NCBI GenBank assembly: GCA_964514105.1
Contig: CAZEPJ010000043.1
Span: 1 to 40,610, forward strand
From: CAZEPJ01 sp964514105
GTDB taxonomy: Bacteria > Desulfobacterota > Desulfocorpusculales > Desulfocorpusculum
Direction: 5' to 3'
Length of the DNA stretch: 40,610 nt
The stretch's first letter is position 1, and every line of letters starts with the position of its first letter. Made by a program: the position numbers and the translations under genes. Shown one piece after another: positions 8,654-15,235 of this stretch. The notes under the pieces were generated by a model. That model searched no databases. It was not told where the DNA came from and saw only the letters and a program-made list of their open reading frames with translations.

Positions 8654-10423
8654 ATGCTCCATGGGGTCAAGCAGCGCCTCCGTCTTCTGTCCCGCGACCT
8701 GTGGGGGCTGACAGACTACACGGAGGCCCCGCACCGCTATCAGCGCCTGAGGCGCAATATGGTCATCCTCGGGCTCATGGGCACGCTTGTCCCCATCGTG
8801 ATCATGGCGGTGGTCAACCAGTACCAGTACCAGCAGGCGCTCAAGGCGGAGATGGTGCACCCCTTGCGCGTGCTGGTGAACCGAACCAAGCACTCGTTCG
8901 AGATGTTTCTCACCGAACGCCTCTCCGCGGTGAACTTCATCGCGTCGGCCTATCCGTATGACGAGCTGGCGGATGAACGGACCCTGAACCGGGTCTTTCA
9001 GGTGATGAAACGGGAGTTCGGCGGGTTCGTGGACCTGGGCCTGATCTTTGGAACCGGCGTCCAGGTGAGCTACGTGGGGCCCTATGACCTCAGGGGAAAG
9101 AACTACGCGGACCAGAGCTGGTTTCACGAGGTGATGATTCGCGGCACGTACATCAGCGACGTCTTCGTCGGCTACCGCAAGTTCCCGCACTTCGTCATCG
9201 CCGTGGAGCGACGGGTCGATGGGGGCAGTTCCTGGATCCTCCGGGCGACCATCGACACCGAGAAGTTCAACAACCTGATCACCTCAGTGGGGTTGGATCC
9301 CGACACCGACGTCTTCGCGGTCAGCCCCTACAATGAGCTTCAGACGCCCTCCAAGTTCTTCGGCAAGCCCCTGGACCGGTGGCCGCTGCCGGTCCCCCCG
9401 CCCGCCAAGGAGCCGGCGGTGATCGAGACCGTGGATCACCGGGGGAACGATATCCTCATGGCGTACATCTACTCGGACTTCCCGAACTTCATCCTCGTGG
9501 CCGTGAGGCCGCGGGAGGCGCTCCTCAAGACGTGGCACACATTCAAGACCGACCTCTTCCTGCTCTCCCTCGTGAGCATCGGGATCATCTTCATGGTGGT
9601 CTTCAAGGTCACCGGCGTCTTCGTGAGGCGCATCCAGGAGGCCGACGAGAGGCGACAGGCCGTGTACCACGAGATGCAGTACACCAGCAAGCTGGCGTCC
9701 ATCGGCAGGCTGGCCACCGGTGTGGCCCACGAGATCAACAACCCCATGGCCATCATCAACGAGAAAGCGGGACTCATGAAGGACCTCATCGAATTCCGCC
9801 CCGATTTCCCCGAGCGGGAGAAGTTTCTCGCGCTGACCGGCTCCATCGCCCAGTCCGTGGACCGGGTGAGGAACATCACCCATCGCCTCCTGGGGTTTGC
9901 CCGGCGCATGGACGTCCAGTTCGAGACCCTGGACCTCAACGAACTGATCCGGGAGGTACTGGGTTTCCTCGAGAAGGAGGCCTTCCACAGGAGCATCCGG
10001 GTGGTTCTGGAGTTGGAAGACAGCTTGCCCCAGATCTCCTCCGACCGGGGCCAGCTGCAGCAGGTCTTTCTGAACATCCTGAACAACGCCTTCGAGGCCG
10101 TCGAAGACGGGGGGAGCGTCCTGGTGAGGACGTTGGATCACGATCCGGACGCCGTCGCCGTTTCCATCCAGGACAATGGCCGCGGCATGTCTCAGGACAC
10201 ACAGCGGCATCTCTTCGAACCGTTTTTCACGACCAAGAAGGGATACGGCACCGGCTTGGGCCTGTCCATCACGTACGGCATCGTGAACAAGCTCGGGGGC
10301 GGCATCGAGGTGCAGAGCAAGGAGGGACAGGGAACGACGTTCACGGTGACCCTGCCCAAGCGGGGGAAAGGGACCGAGAGGGGATCGCATGCGACCGTGG
10401 AAAGTCCTTCTGGTGGACGATGA
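8654..10423 (+). CDS. dCache-domain sensor histidine kinase (HK1)
   Basis: A 589-aa membrane kinase. Helix 1 spans about 36-54 and helix 2 about 300-324, enclosing an extracytoplasmic dCache-like domain with the locus signature YVGPYDLRGKNY (140-151), WF, then ISDVFVGYRKFPHFVIAVERR and WILRATIDTEKF. The HisKA H-box is GVAHEINNPMAI with His359. The ATPase has LNILNNAFEAV (N box), DNGRGM and GTGLGLSI. The frame is open far upstream, but the ATG at 8654 follows the stress-protein stop by 20 bases and gives a natural N-terminus. The 3' end overlaps the following receiver gene by 35 bases, so the two are very likely partners. Ligand unknown; dCache domains commonly bind small organic acids or amino acids. 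Confidence 0.93.
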   Translation: MLHGVKQRLRLLSRDLWGLTDYTEAPHRYQRLRRNMVILGLMGTLVPIVIMAVVNQYQYQQALKAEMVHPLRVLVNRTKHSFEMFLTERLSAVNFIASAYPYDELADERTLNRVFQVMKREFGGFVDLGLIFGTGVQVSYVGPYDLRGKNYADQSWFHEVMIRGTYISDVFVGYRKFPHFVIAVERRVDGGSSWILRATIDTEKFNNLITSVGLDPDTDVFAVSPYNELQTPSKFFGKPLDRWPLPVPPPAKEPAVIETVDHRGNDILMAYIYSDFPNFILVAVRPREALLKTWHTFKTDLFLLSLVSIGIIFMVVFKVTGVFVRRIQEADERRQAVYHEMQYTSKLASIGRLATGVAHEINNPMAIINEKAGLMKDLIEFRPDFPEREKFLALTGSIAQSVDRVRNITHRLLGFARRMDVQFETLDLNELIREVLGFLEKEAFHRSIRVVLELEDSLPQISSDRGQLQQVFLNILNNAFEAVEDGGSVLVRTLDHDPDAVAVSIQDNGRGMSQDTQRHLFEPFFTTKKGYGTGLGLSITYGIVNKLGGGIEVQSKEGQGTTFTVTLPKRGKGTERGSHATVESPSGGR

Positions 10424-10772
10424 AGAGGAGTTCGTCTCCGCGCTGGCGGAAAGGCTCCAACTGAGGGGACTGAACGCCCTGACGGCAACCAACGGGGAGC
10501 GGGCCTTGGAACTGGTCGAGGAGGAAGCCCCCGACGTGGTGGTGCTCGATGTCATGATGCCCGGGGTGGGGGGCCTCGACGTGCTTCAACGGATCACGCG
10601 CCGTCATCCGGGGACGCGGGTGATCCTCCTGACGGGCAGGGGGTCCTTGGCAGAGGCCGCGGAAGGCGTACGCCTGGGCGCGATGGACTATCTCATGAAA
10701 CCCCTCGAGATCGAGGACCTGCTTCAGAAGATGACCCAGGCGCTGGGAGGCCGAGGCGGCAAGGAGGGGTGA
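10389..10772 (+). CDS. Single-domain response regulator
   Basis: A 127-aa receiver domain with no output domain. The acidic pair is D10-D11, the phosphoacceptor is D54 in VVVLDVMMPG, the switch threonine is T82 (LLTGR) and the conserved lysine K104 (YLMKPL). It overlaps the end of the HK1 gene and is followed one base later by a degenerate kinase gene. As a stand-alone receiver it must act by protein-protein contact or as a relay step. The ATG follows GAGAGGGGATCGC. Confidence 0.93.
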   Translation: MRPWKVLLVDDEEEFVSALAERLQLRGLNALTATNGERALELVEEEAPDVVVLDVMMPGVGGLDVLQRITRRHPGTRVILLTGRGSLAEAAEGVRLGAMDYLMKPLEIEDLLQKMTQALGGRGGKEG

Positions 10773-10773
10773 G

Positions 10774-11442
10774 GTGTTGAGCGACCAGGAGATCGCCTTC
10801 ATGGGCAGGATCACCGCCGGGATGACCCACGAGGTCCGCAACGTCCTCGCCGTCATACGGGAGTCCTCGGGACTCATGGAGGACCTGCTCTCCCTCGTGC
10901 CCGAGGGCACGTTCAAGCACCGGGAGAAGTTCCTCAGCGTCATCGCGACCATACAGGACCAGGTCAACCGCGGGGTGGACCTCGCCACCCAGCTCAACCG
11001 GTTCGCCCACAGCATGGACGAACCCGTGGCCACGGTGGACCTCAACGCGGTCTCGGCGCTTATCGTCGCCCTCATGCAGCGCTTCGCCCGCCTCCGGCAG
11101 GTGGAGCTCCATAGCTCCCCCTGCCCGAGGCCGGCCCTCTGCCGGACGGACCCGTTCCGCCTCCAGATGGTCCTGGCCGCCAGCATCGACTTTTGCCTGG
11201 ATGGCCTGGGCAAGGGCGACCGCCTCTCCCTGAGGGTGTCGGAAGCGGGGGCGGGCTGGCAGCTGGTGCTCGATTCTCGGGGGGGGGATTCCGGGGGCGT
11301 CGGCGCGTGCGGGCCTCCGCCGGAGCTGAAGGCCCTGGAAGCACCCCTGCAGGGGTTGGGCATCGCCATGACCGCCTGGCTCCAGGAGGGGCGCCGTGGG
11401 GTCTCCCTGGAGGTGAGCGGGGAAACCGGGCGGCCCGCGTAG
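10774..11442 (+). CDS. Degenerate histidine-kinase-like protein (phosphotransfer candidate)
   Basis: A 222-aa protein with no membrane segment. Residues 8-85 look like a HisKA dimerisation domain with an intact H-box, GRITAGMTHEVRNVLAVI, His19. The following region should be the ATPase domain, but the N box is degraded (ASIDFCLDGL), the G1 box DxGxG is replaced by DSRGGDSGG and the G2 box is reduced to GLGIAM. It probably cannot bind ATP as a kinase does. A role as histidine phosphotransfer protein or dimerising inhibitor for the neighbouring pair is possible. GTG at 10774 is chosen because AAGGAGG ends 6 bases before it; TTG 10777 is an alternative. Confidence 0.75.
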   Translation: MLSDQEIAFMGRITAGMTHEVRNVLAVIRESSGLMEDLLSLVPEGTFKHREKFLSVIATIQDQVNRGVDLATQLNRFAHSMDEPVATVDLNAVSALIVALMQRFARLRQVELHSSPCPRPALCRTDPFRLQMVLAASIDFCLDGLGKGDRLSLRVSEAGAGWQLVLDSRGGDSGGVGACGPPPELKALEAPLQGLGIAMTAWLQEGRRGVSLEVSGETGRPA

Positions 11443-11479
11443 GGAACCCGTCGGCGCCGTTTCCCGGCGGCGGAGGTTG

Positions 11480-11488
11480 TGGTATGCT
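11480..11488 (+). promoter_or_regulatory. Possible extended -10 promoter
   Basis: TGGTATGCT is a TGn-TATGCT extended -10 element about 85 bases before the small ORF that starts at 11575. No good -35 is seen. Confidence 0.3.
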
Positions 11489-11574
11489 GGGGGCGAAATG
11501 GAAACGCGGGCGTGGGGATCTGTGAAGCGGGCCCGCCAGGGATCGTTTGACGGCGGCGTCCTGCGGGGGAGGGG

Positions 11575-11835
11575 ATGATGGGCTGGAAAGAGAGGCTGGA
11601 GAGGACTTTCGCCGCGGCGGCCTTCGCCGAGGTCGGCTGCCGCGACGCGGCCCGGGAGATCATGGGGGCCTCCCCACAGGATCATTGCGGGGTTGACTTC
11701 CTCTCGGCCGTCGGCCTCAAGGGGGTCCGAGTCCGGTACGGGATGGCTCAACTGGCCGACTCTCTGGACTTCGCTTCCGCCGTCGGCCTCGGAGGCGTTC
11801 GCGTCGTGTACGGAGTGGCTCACGTGTCGGACTGA
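11575..11835 (+). CDS. Small hypothetical protein with internal repeat
   Basis: An 86-aa protein of unknown function. The first half carries FAAAAFAEVGCRDAAREIM (about 12-30), closely resembling the tail of the receiver encoded at 12068-12523 (MVAATFAEAGDFKTAREVM). The second half is a two-copy repeat: DFLSAVGLKGVRVRYGMAQ (39-57) and DFASAVGLGGVRVVYGVAH (63-81). The copies differ at several synonymous third positions, which argues that the protein is translated. GGGGGAGGGG lies immediately before ATG 11575; ATG 11578 is equally possible. No transmembrane or signal segment is seen. It sits between a kinase cluster and a receiver pair. Confidence 0.65.
   Translation: MMGWKERLERTFAAAAFAEVGCRDAAREIMGASPQDHCGVDFLSAVGLKGVRVRYGMAQLADSLDFASAVGLGGVRVVYGVAHVSD
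11695..11835 (+). repeat. Imperfect tandem repeat within the small ORF
   Basis: Unit 1 is 11695-11766 (72 bases) and unit 2 is 11767-11835 (69 bases including the stop). At the protein level 15 of the first 19 positions match, with several silent codon differences. Confidence 0.8.
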
Positions 11836-11907
11836 GGGTTTGCCCGACGCGCCTGTGCGTTGAGGTATTCGGGACTCCAGACAAACCGTGGCGCTGCAGG
11901 CGCGGCG

Positions 11908-11939
11908 AAAAGGCACGGCAAGCCCGCCGAGCCTTTTTT
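11908..11939 (+). terminator. Rho-independent terminator
   Basis: AAAAGGC (11908-11914) pairs with GCCTTTT at 11931 onward, with an inner GGC/GCC pairing, and is followed by a run of six T. It ends the transcript of the small repeat protein and isolates it from the next promoter. Confidence 0.75.
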
Positions 11940-12009
11940 CGTTTCCAGGCGCTGGTTCGACCAGGCTCGGGAGCGACGGCGGGGCCCGCGCCCTGGGGGC
12001 GGTGAAGGA

Positions 12010-12039
12010 TTGACGGATCTTATGGAGTGTCACTATACT
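12010..12039 (+). promoter_or_regulatory. Sigma-70 type promoter for the receiver pair
   Basis: TTGACG (12010-12015), an 18-base spacer, and TATACT (12034-12039) form the best sigma-70 promoter seen in the window. It lies about 30 bases before the ATG at 12068, with AAAGGAGAA in the short leader, and directly follows a terminator. Confidence 0.75.
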
Positions 12040-12067
12040 CGGCGGGAATTCAAAGGAGAAAAGAAAG

Positions 12068-12523
12068 ATGGAGAAGTTCAAGGTCCTTCTGGTGGACGAC
12101 GAGGAGGAGTTCGTCAAGGCCCTCTCGGAACGACTCCAGATGCGGGACGTGGGCTCCGATACGGCCTTTGACGGGGAGCAGGCCCTGGAGATCGTCAAGG
12201 GGCAGGAGCCCGACGTCATGGTCCTGGATCTCATGATGCCGGGCATCGACGGCATGGAGGTCCTGCGCCGCGTGCGAAAGGCCTATCCCCAGGTGCAGGT
12301 CATCATCCTCACCGGGCATGGGACGGAGAAGGACGCCGAGGAGGCCGAGCGGCTGGGCGCCTTCGCGTATCTCCAGAAGCCGGTGAACCTGGATGTGCTG
12401 GTCAAGACCATGCGCAAGGCCTACAAGAAGAAAATGGAGGACGCCATGGTGGCGGCGACCTTCGCCGAGGCGGGGGATTTCAAGACGGCCCGCGAGGTCA
12501 TGGACGAGGAGAAGAAGGGGTGA
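12068..12523 (+). CDS. Single-domain response regulator with helical tail
   Basis: A 151-aa protein: receiver domain (1-120) plus a short C-terminal tail. Acidic residues D10-D11, phosphoacceptor D54 (MVLDLMMPG), T82 (ILTGHG) and K104 (YLQKPV) are intact. The tail KKKMEDAMVAATFAEAGDFK followed by TAREVM is not a DNA-binding domain. The same motif forms the core of the small protein at 11575-11835, suggesting a shared interaction surface. It has its own sigma-70-like promoter and AAAGGAGAA before the ATG, and is followed after 12 bases by another receiver. Confidence 0.92.
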   Translation: MEKFKVLLVDDEEEFVKALSERLQMRDVGSDTAFDGEQALEIVKGQEPDVMVLDLMMPGIDGMEVLRRVRKAYPQVQVIILTGHGTEKDAEEAERLGAFAYLQKPVNLDVLVKTMRKAYKKKMEDAMVAATFAEAGDFKTAREVMDEEKKG

Positions 12524-12535
12524 GGAGGCCGAGGG

Positions 12536-12964
12536 ATGAAGGCGCGGGTGCTATTGGTCGATGACGAGGAAGCGTTCGCGGAGACCCTGGCCGAGCGGTT
12601 GGAGGCGCGGGGCCTCGAAGCCAAGACGGCCTTCAGCGGCGATGCGGCCCTCGCCATGCTCGACGAGCGGGAATTCGACGTCGTGGTGCTCGATGTCCTC
12701 ATGCCGGGCAAAGACGGCATCGAGACCTTGCGGGAGATCAAGCAGCGCAGACCTCTCACCGAGGTCATCATGCTGACCGGGAACGCCACGGTTCAGACGG
12801 CCATCGAGGGGATGAGAAACGGAGCCTATGATTACCTCATGAAGCCCACCGAGACCAAGGACCTCGTGGAGAAGATCGCCGCCGCCCACCAACGAAAGTC
12901 CGAACACGAGGCGCGCATCCGCCAGGCGGAAGTCGACCGCATCGCCAGGACGCGGGGATGGTGA
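12536..12964 (+). CDS. Single-domain response regulator
   Basis: A 142-aa receiver with D9-D10, phosphoacceptor D53 (VVVLDVLMPGKDG), T81 (MLTGNA) and K103 (YLMKPT), followed by a charged tail (HQRKSEHEARIRQAEVDR) that should be helical. No output domain. It is co-transcribed with the preceding receiver (12-base gap, TGAGGAGG before the ATG). A strong terminator hairpin follows at 13033-13055. The cognate kinase is not adjacent; the nearest are HK1 upstream and HK2 downstream. Confidence 0.92.
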   Translation: MKARVLLVDDEEAFAETLAERLEARGLEAKTAFSGDAALAMLDEREFDVVVLDVLMPGKDGIETLREIKQRRPLTEVIMLTGNATVQTAIEGMRNGAYDYLMKPTETKDLVEKIAAAHQRKSEHEARIRQAEVDRIARTRGW

Positions 12965-13032
12965 CCGCCGGGGGAATTGGAGGTCGTCCGGGTCCGGAGG
13001 CGGACTGGCCGGATGGGGTTCACCGGGTCCCG

Positions 13033-13055
13033 AGAGGCCTGTGGCCTCTTTTTTT
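13033..13055 (+). terminator. Terminator hairpin in the leader of the CBS gene
   Basis: AGAGGCC (13033-13039), loop TGT and GGCCTCT (13043-13049) run into seven T. This is a textbook intrinsic terminator. It ends only 17 bases before the CBS-protein ATG, with GGAGGAG in between, so no promoter fits after it. It either ends the receiver transcript or acts as an attenuator for the downstream genes. Confidence 0.85.
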
Positions 13056-13072
13056 CTGACGGAGGAGTGGCA

Positions 13073-13627
13073 ATGGAGGACATCAAGGTCAAGGATCTCA
13101 TGGTGCCCCTGGCGGACTACGCCACGGTGCCCGAGGAGGCGACGCTCTCCGAGGCGGTTCTGGCCCTGGAGGCGGCCCAGGCCAGGTTCGACAGGAGTCC
13201 CTACAAGCACAGGGCCATACTGGTCCTGGACAAGGCGGGCCACGTGGTGGGCAAGCTCAGCCAGTGGGACCTGATCAAGGGGCTGGAGCCCAACTACGAG
13301 CGGATCGGGGACTTCCGAATGACCTCCAGGACCGGCTTCAGCCCGGATTTCATCAAATCCCTCATCCGGAGCCACGGCCTGTGGGACCAGCCCCTGCGCG
13401 ACCTGTGCGCCAAGGCCGCCCGCAAGAGGGTGAGCCAGATCATGTACACGCCCACCGAGGGGGAGTACGTCACAGAGGACGCCTCCCTCAACGAGGCGAT
13501 CCACCAGTTGATCGTGGGCCACCACCAGTCCCTGCTGGTGACCCGGGGAAAGGAGATCGTGGGGATCCTGCGGCTGACAGACGTCTTTCGAGAGGTCTGC
13601 GCCATCATCAAGAGCTGCGAGGTGTGA
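13073..13627 (+). CDS. CBS-domain pair protein
   Basis: A 184-aa cytoplasmic protein with two CBS domains. The first (about 1-75) has VKDLMVPLADYATVPEEATL and ends VLDKAGHVVGKLSQWDLIKGL. The second (about 118-182) has VSQIMYTPTEGEYVTEDASL and ends KEIVGILRLTDVFREV. CBS pairs bind adenine nucleotides and usually gate transporters or enzymes by energy state. An anion-transporter gene lies 92 bases downstream, so regulation of that transporter is a reasonable inference. The frame opens at 12977 but GGAGGAG at 13061-13067 supports the ATG at 13073. The terminator-like hairpin in its leader is unusual. Confidence 0.9.
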   Translation: MEDIKVKDLMVPLADYATVPEEATLSEAVLALEAAQARFDRSPYKHRAILVLDKAGHVVGKLSQWDLIKGLEPNYERIGDFRMTSRTGFSPDFIKSLIRSHGLWDQPLRDLCAKAARKRVSQIMYTPTEGEYVTEDASLNEAIHQLIVGHHQSLLVTRGKEIVGILRLTDVFREVCAIIKSCEV

Positions 13628-13719
13628 GCCGGGGATCCCTGCCTTGGGCGGTTTGCGAGGCAGGACAGACGGCGGTGCGGGAAGGGACCGGGCGCTGAAT
13701 CTGGTAGGAGGTCGCGGGG

Positions 13720-15177
13720 ATGGGAGACGAGGGGTCCAAGATCGACTGGAAGCGGATCTTCTTCATCCTGCTCGGGTTGGGGCTGTTCCTGATCGTCTAC
13801 TACATGCCGCCGTGGAAGGACGCCGTGGACCCCACGGGCAAGGCCTTTCAGCTCTCCCGGGAGGGCAAGGCCTCCATCGCCCTGTTTCTCATGGCCGGCA
13901 TCTGGTGGGTCTTCGAGGTGGTTCCCATCGGCGTCACCAGCCTGGCCATCGGGGTCATGCAGGCCCTCTTCGCCATCCGGCCGGCCAAGGACGCCTTCCG
14001 GGACTTCATGGACCCGTCGGTCATGTTCATCTTCGGCTCCGTGGTGGTGGGCCTGGCCTTCACCCGAACCGGCCTGACCAGGCGCCTGGCCTACAAGATG
14101 CTCGAGGTGGTGGGAGAGCGCACCGGCGTCATCCTCCTGGGCTGCCTGGTGGTGACCGCGGGCCTGGCCCATTTCATGGCCCACACGGCCGCCGCCGCCA
14201 CCGTCTTTCCCATCCTCCTGGCCATCCACCAGCTGTACGGGGAAGGGGATCAGCCCACCCGGTTCGGCAAGGCCCTGTTCATCGGCATGGCCTATGCCGC
14301 GGGGGCGGGGAGCATCATCACCTTTCTGGGGGCGGCCCGCGGGCCGGCCGCGGCCGGCATGTTCAAGGAGTTCACCGGACGGGACATCGGCTTCTTCGAG
14401 CTGTCCACGTACATGTTCTTCATCGGCTGGGGCATGGTCTTTCTCATCTGGCTCTACCTGATGATCTTCGTCAAGCCCGAGAAGGCGAGCGTGCCCGGCC
14501 TGCGGGGCGTGGTGAAGGGGCTGTCCCGGGAAATGGGCCCCGTGAGCCGAAACGAGGTCTTCGTCATCGTTTGCGTCCTCCTGGTGGTCATCGTCATGGC
14601 CCTCCAGTCCTTTGTCCCGGCCCTCAAGCCATTGGACCGGGCCGCCATCATGCTGGTCTCCACCCTGGTCTTCTTCCTGTTCGGGGTCCTGACCATACGG
14701 GACCTGGAGGAGATCCCCTGGAACATCATCCTTCTGTTCAGCGGGGCCATGAGCATCGGCTTTTGCCTCTGGCAGACCGGGGCCGCCCAGTGGATGGCCG
14801 TCAACTGGCTGGTCCTGTTCCAGAAGGCCCCCTGGATCGTCTTCGTCCTGGGGATCGCGGTGTTCGTCCTGATCATGACCAACTTCATCATGAACGTGGC
14901 CGCCATCGCCATCTCCTTGCCCGTCTCCCTGGTCATAGCCAGGTACCTGGGCGTCTCGCCCGACGTCATCCTGTACGCCTCCCTGGTGACGGCGGGCATG
15001 CCGTTTATGCTCCTCATCGGGGCGGCCCCCAATGCCATCGCGTACGAGTCCAGGCAGTTCACCACAGGTGAGTTTTTCCGCCACGGCATACCCATGAGCA
15101 TTGTCCTGATTGCCTTGCTGGCCGCGGCGGTCCTGGTCCTCTGGCCCCTGCTGGGGATGCCCATCCTGGCGAGGTGA
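13720..15177 (+). CDS. SLC13/DASS-like anion transporter
   Basis: A 485-aa polytopic protein with about eleven hydrophobic helices, matching the divalent anion:sodium symporter (DASS/SLC13) family that carries dicarboxylates, sulfate and similar anions. Landmarks include GIWWVFEVVPIGVTSLAIGV (60-79), LAHFMAHTAAAATVFPI (149-165), DLEEIPWNIILLFSGAMSIG (328-347), TNFIMNVAAIAISLPV (387-402) and LIGAAPNAIAYESRQF (432-447). The two SNT/SNV sodium-site motifs are altered to AHT (154-156) and MNV (391-393), and the first hairpin lacks GTPPN, so ion coupling may differ from characterised members. TAGGAGG precedes the ATG. The upstream CBS protein and downstream dCache kinase suggest regulated uptake of the sensed anion. 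Confidence 0.85.
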   Translation: MGDEGSKIDWKRIFFILLGLGLFLIVYYMPPWKDAVDPTGKAFQLSREGKASIALFLMAGIWWVFEVVPIGVTSLAIGVMQALFAIRPAKDAFRDFMDPSVMFIFGSVVVGLAFTRTGLTRRLAYKMLEVVGERTGVILLGCLVVTAGLAHFMAHTAAAATVFPILLAIHQLYGEGDQPTRFGKALFIGMAYAAGAGSIITFLGAARGPAAAGMFKEFTGRDIGFFELSTYMFFIGWGMVFLIWLYLMIFVKPEKASVPGLRGVVKGLSREMGPVSRNEVFVIVCVLLVVIVMALQSFVPALKPLDRAAIMLVSTLVFFLFGVLTIRDLEEIPWNIILLFSGAMSIGFCLWQTGAAQWMAVNWLVLFQKAPWIVFVLGIAVFVLIMTNFIMNVAAIAISLPVSLVIARYLGVSPDVILYASLVTAGMPFMLLIGAAPNAIAYESRQFTTGEFFRHGIPMSIVLIALLAAAVLVLWPLLGMPILAR

Positions 15178-15235
15178 CGCCGAGCAGCACTTCGTGCGCC
15201 TCTCGCAGTACGCTCATTCTCACGGGCCTTGAAGG

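Noticed and set aside
13294..15084. Long minus-strand frame opposite the CBS and SLC13-like genes.
   Set aside because: The composition is His/Gly/Asp-rich with no domain and mirrors codon bias of the plus-strand genes; no ribosome-binding site is seen.
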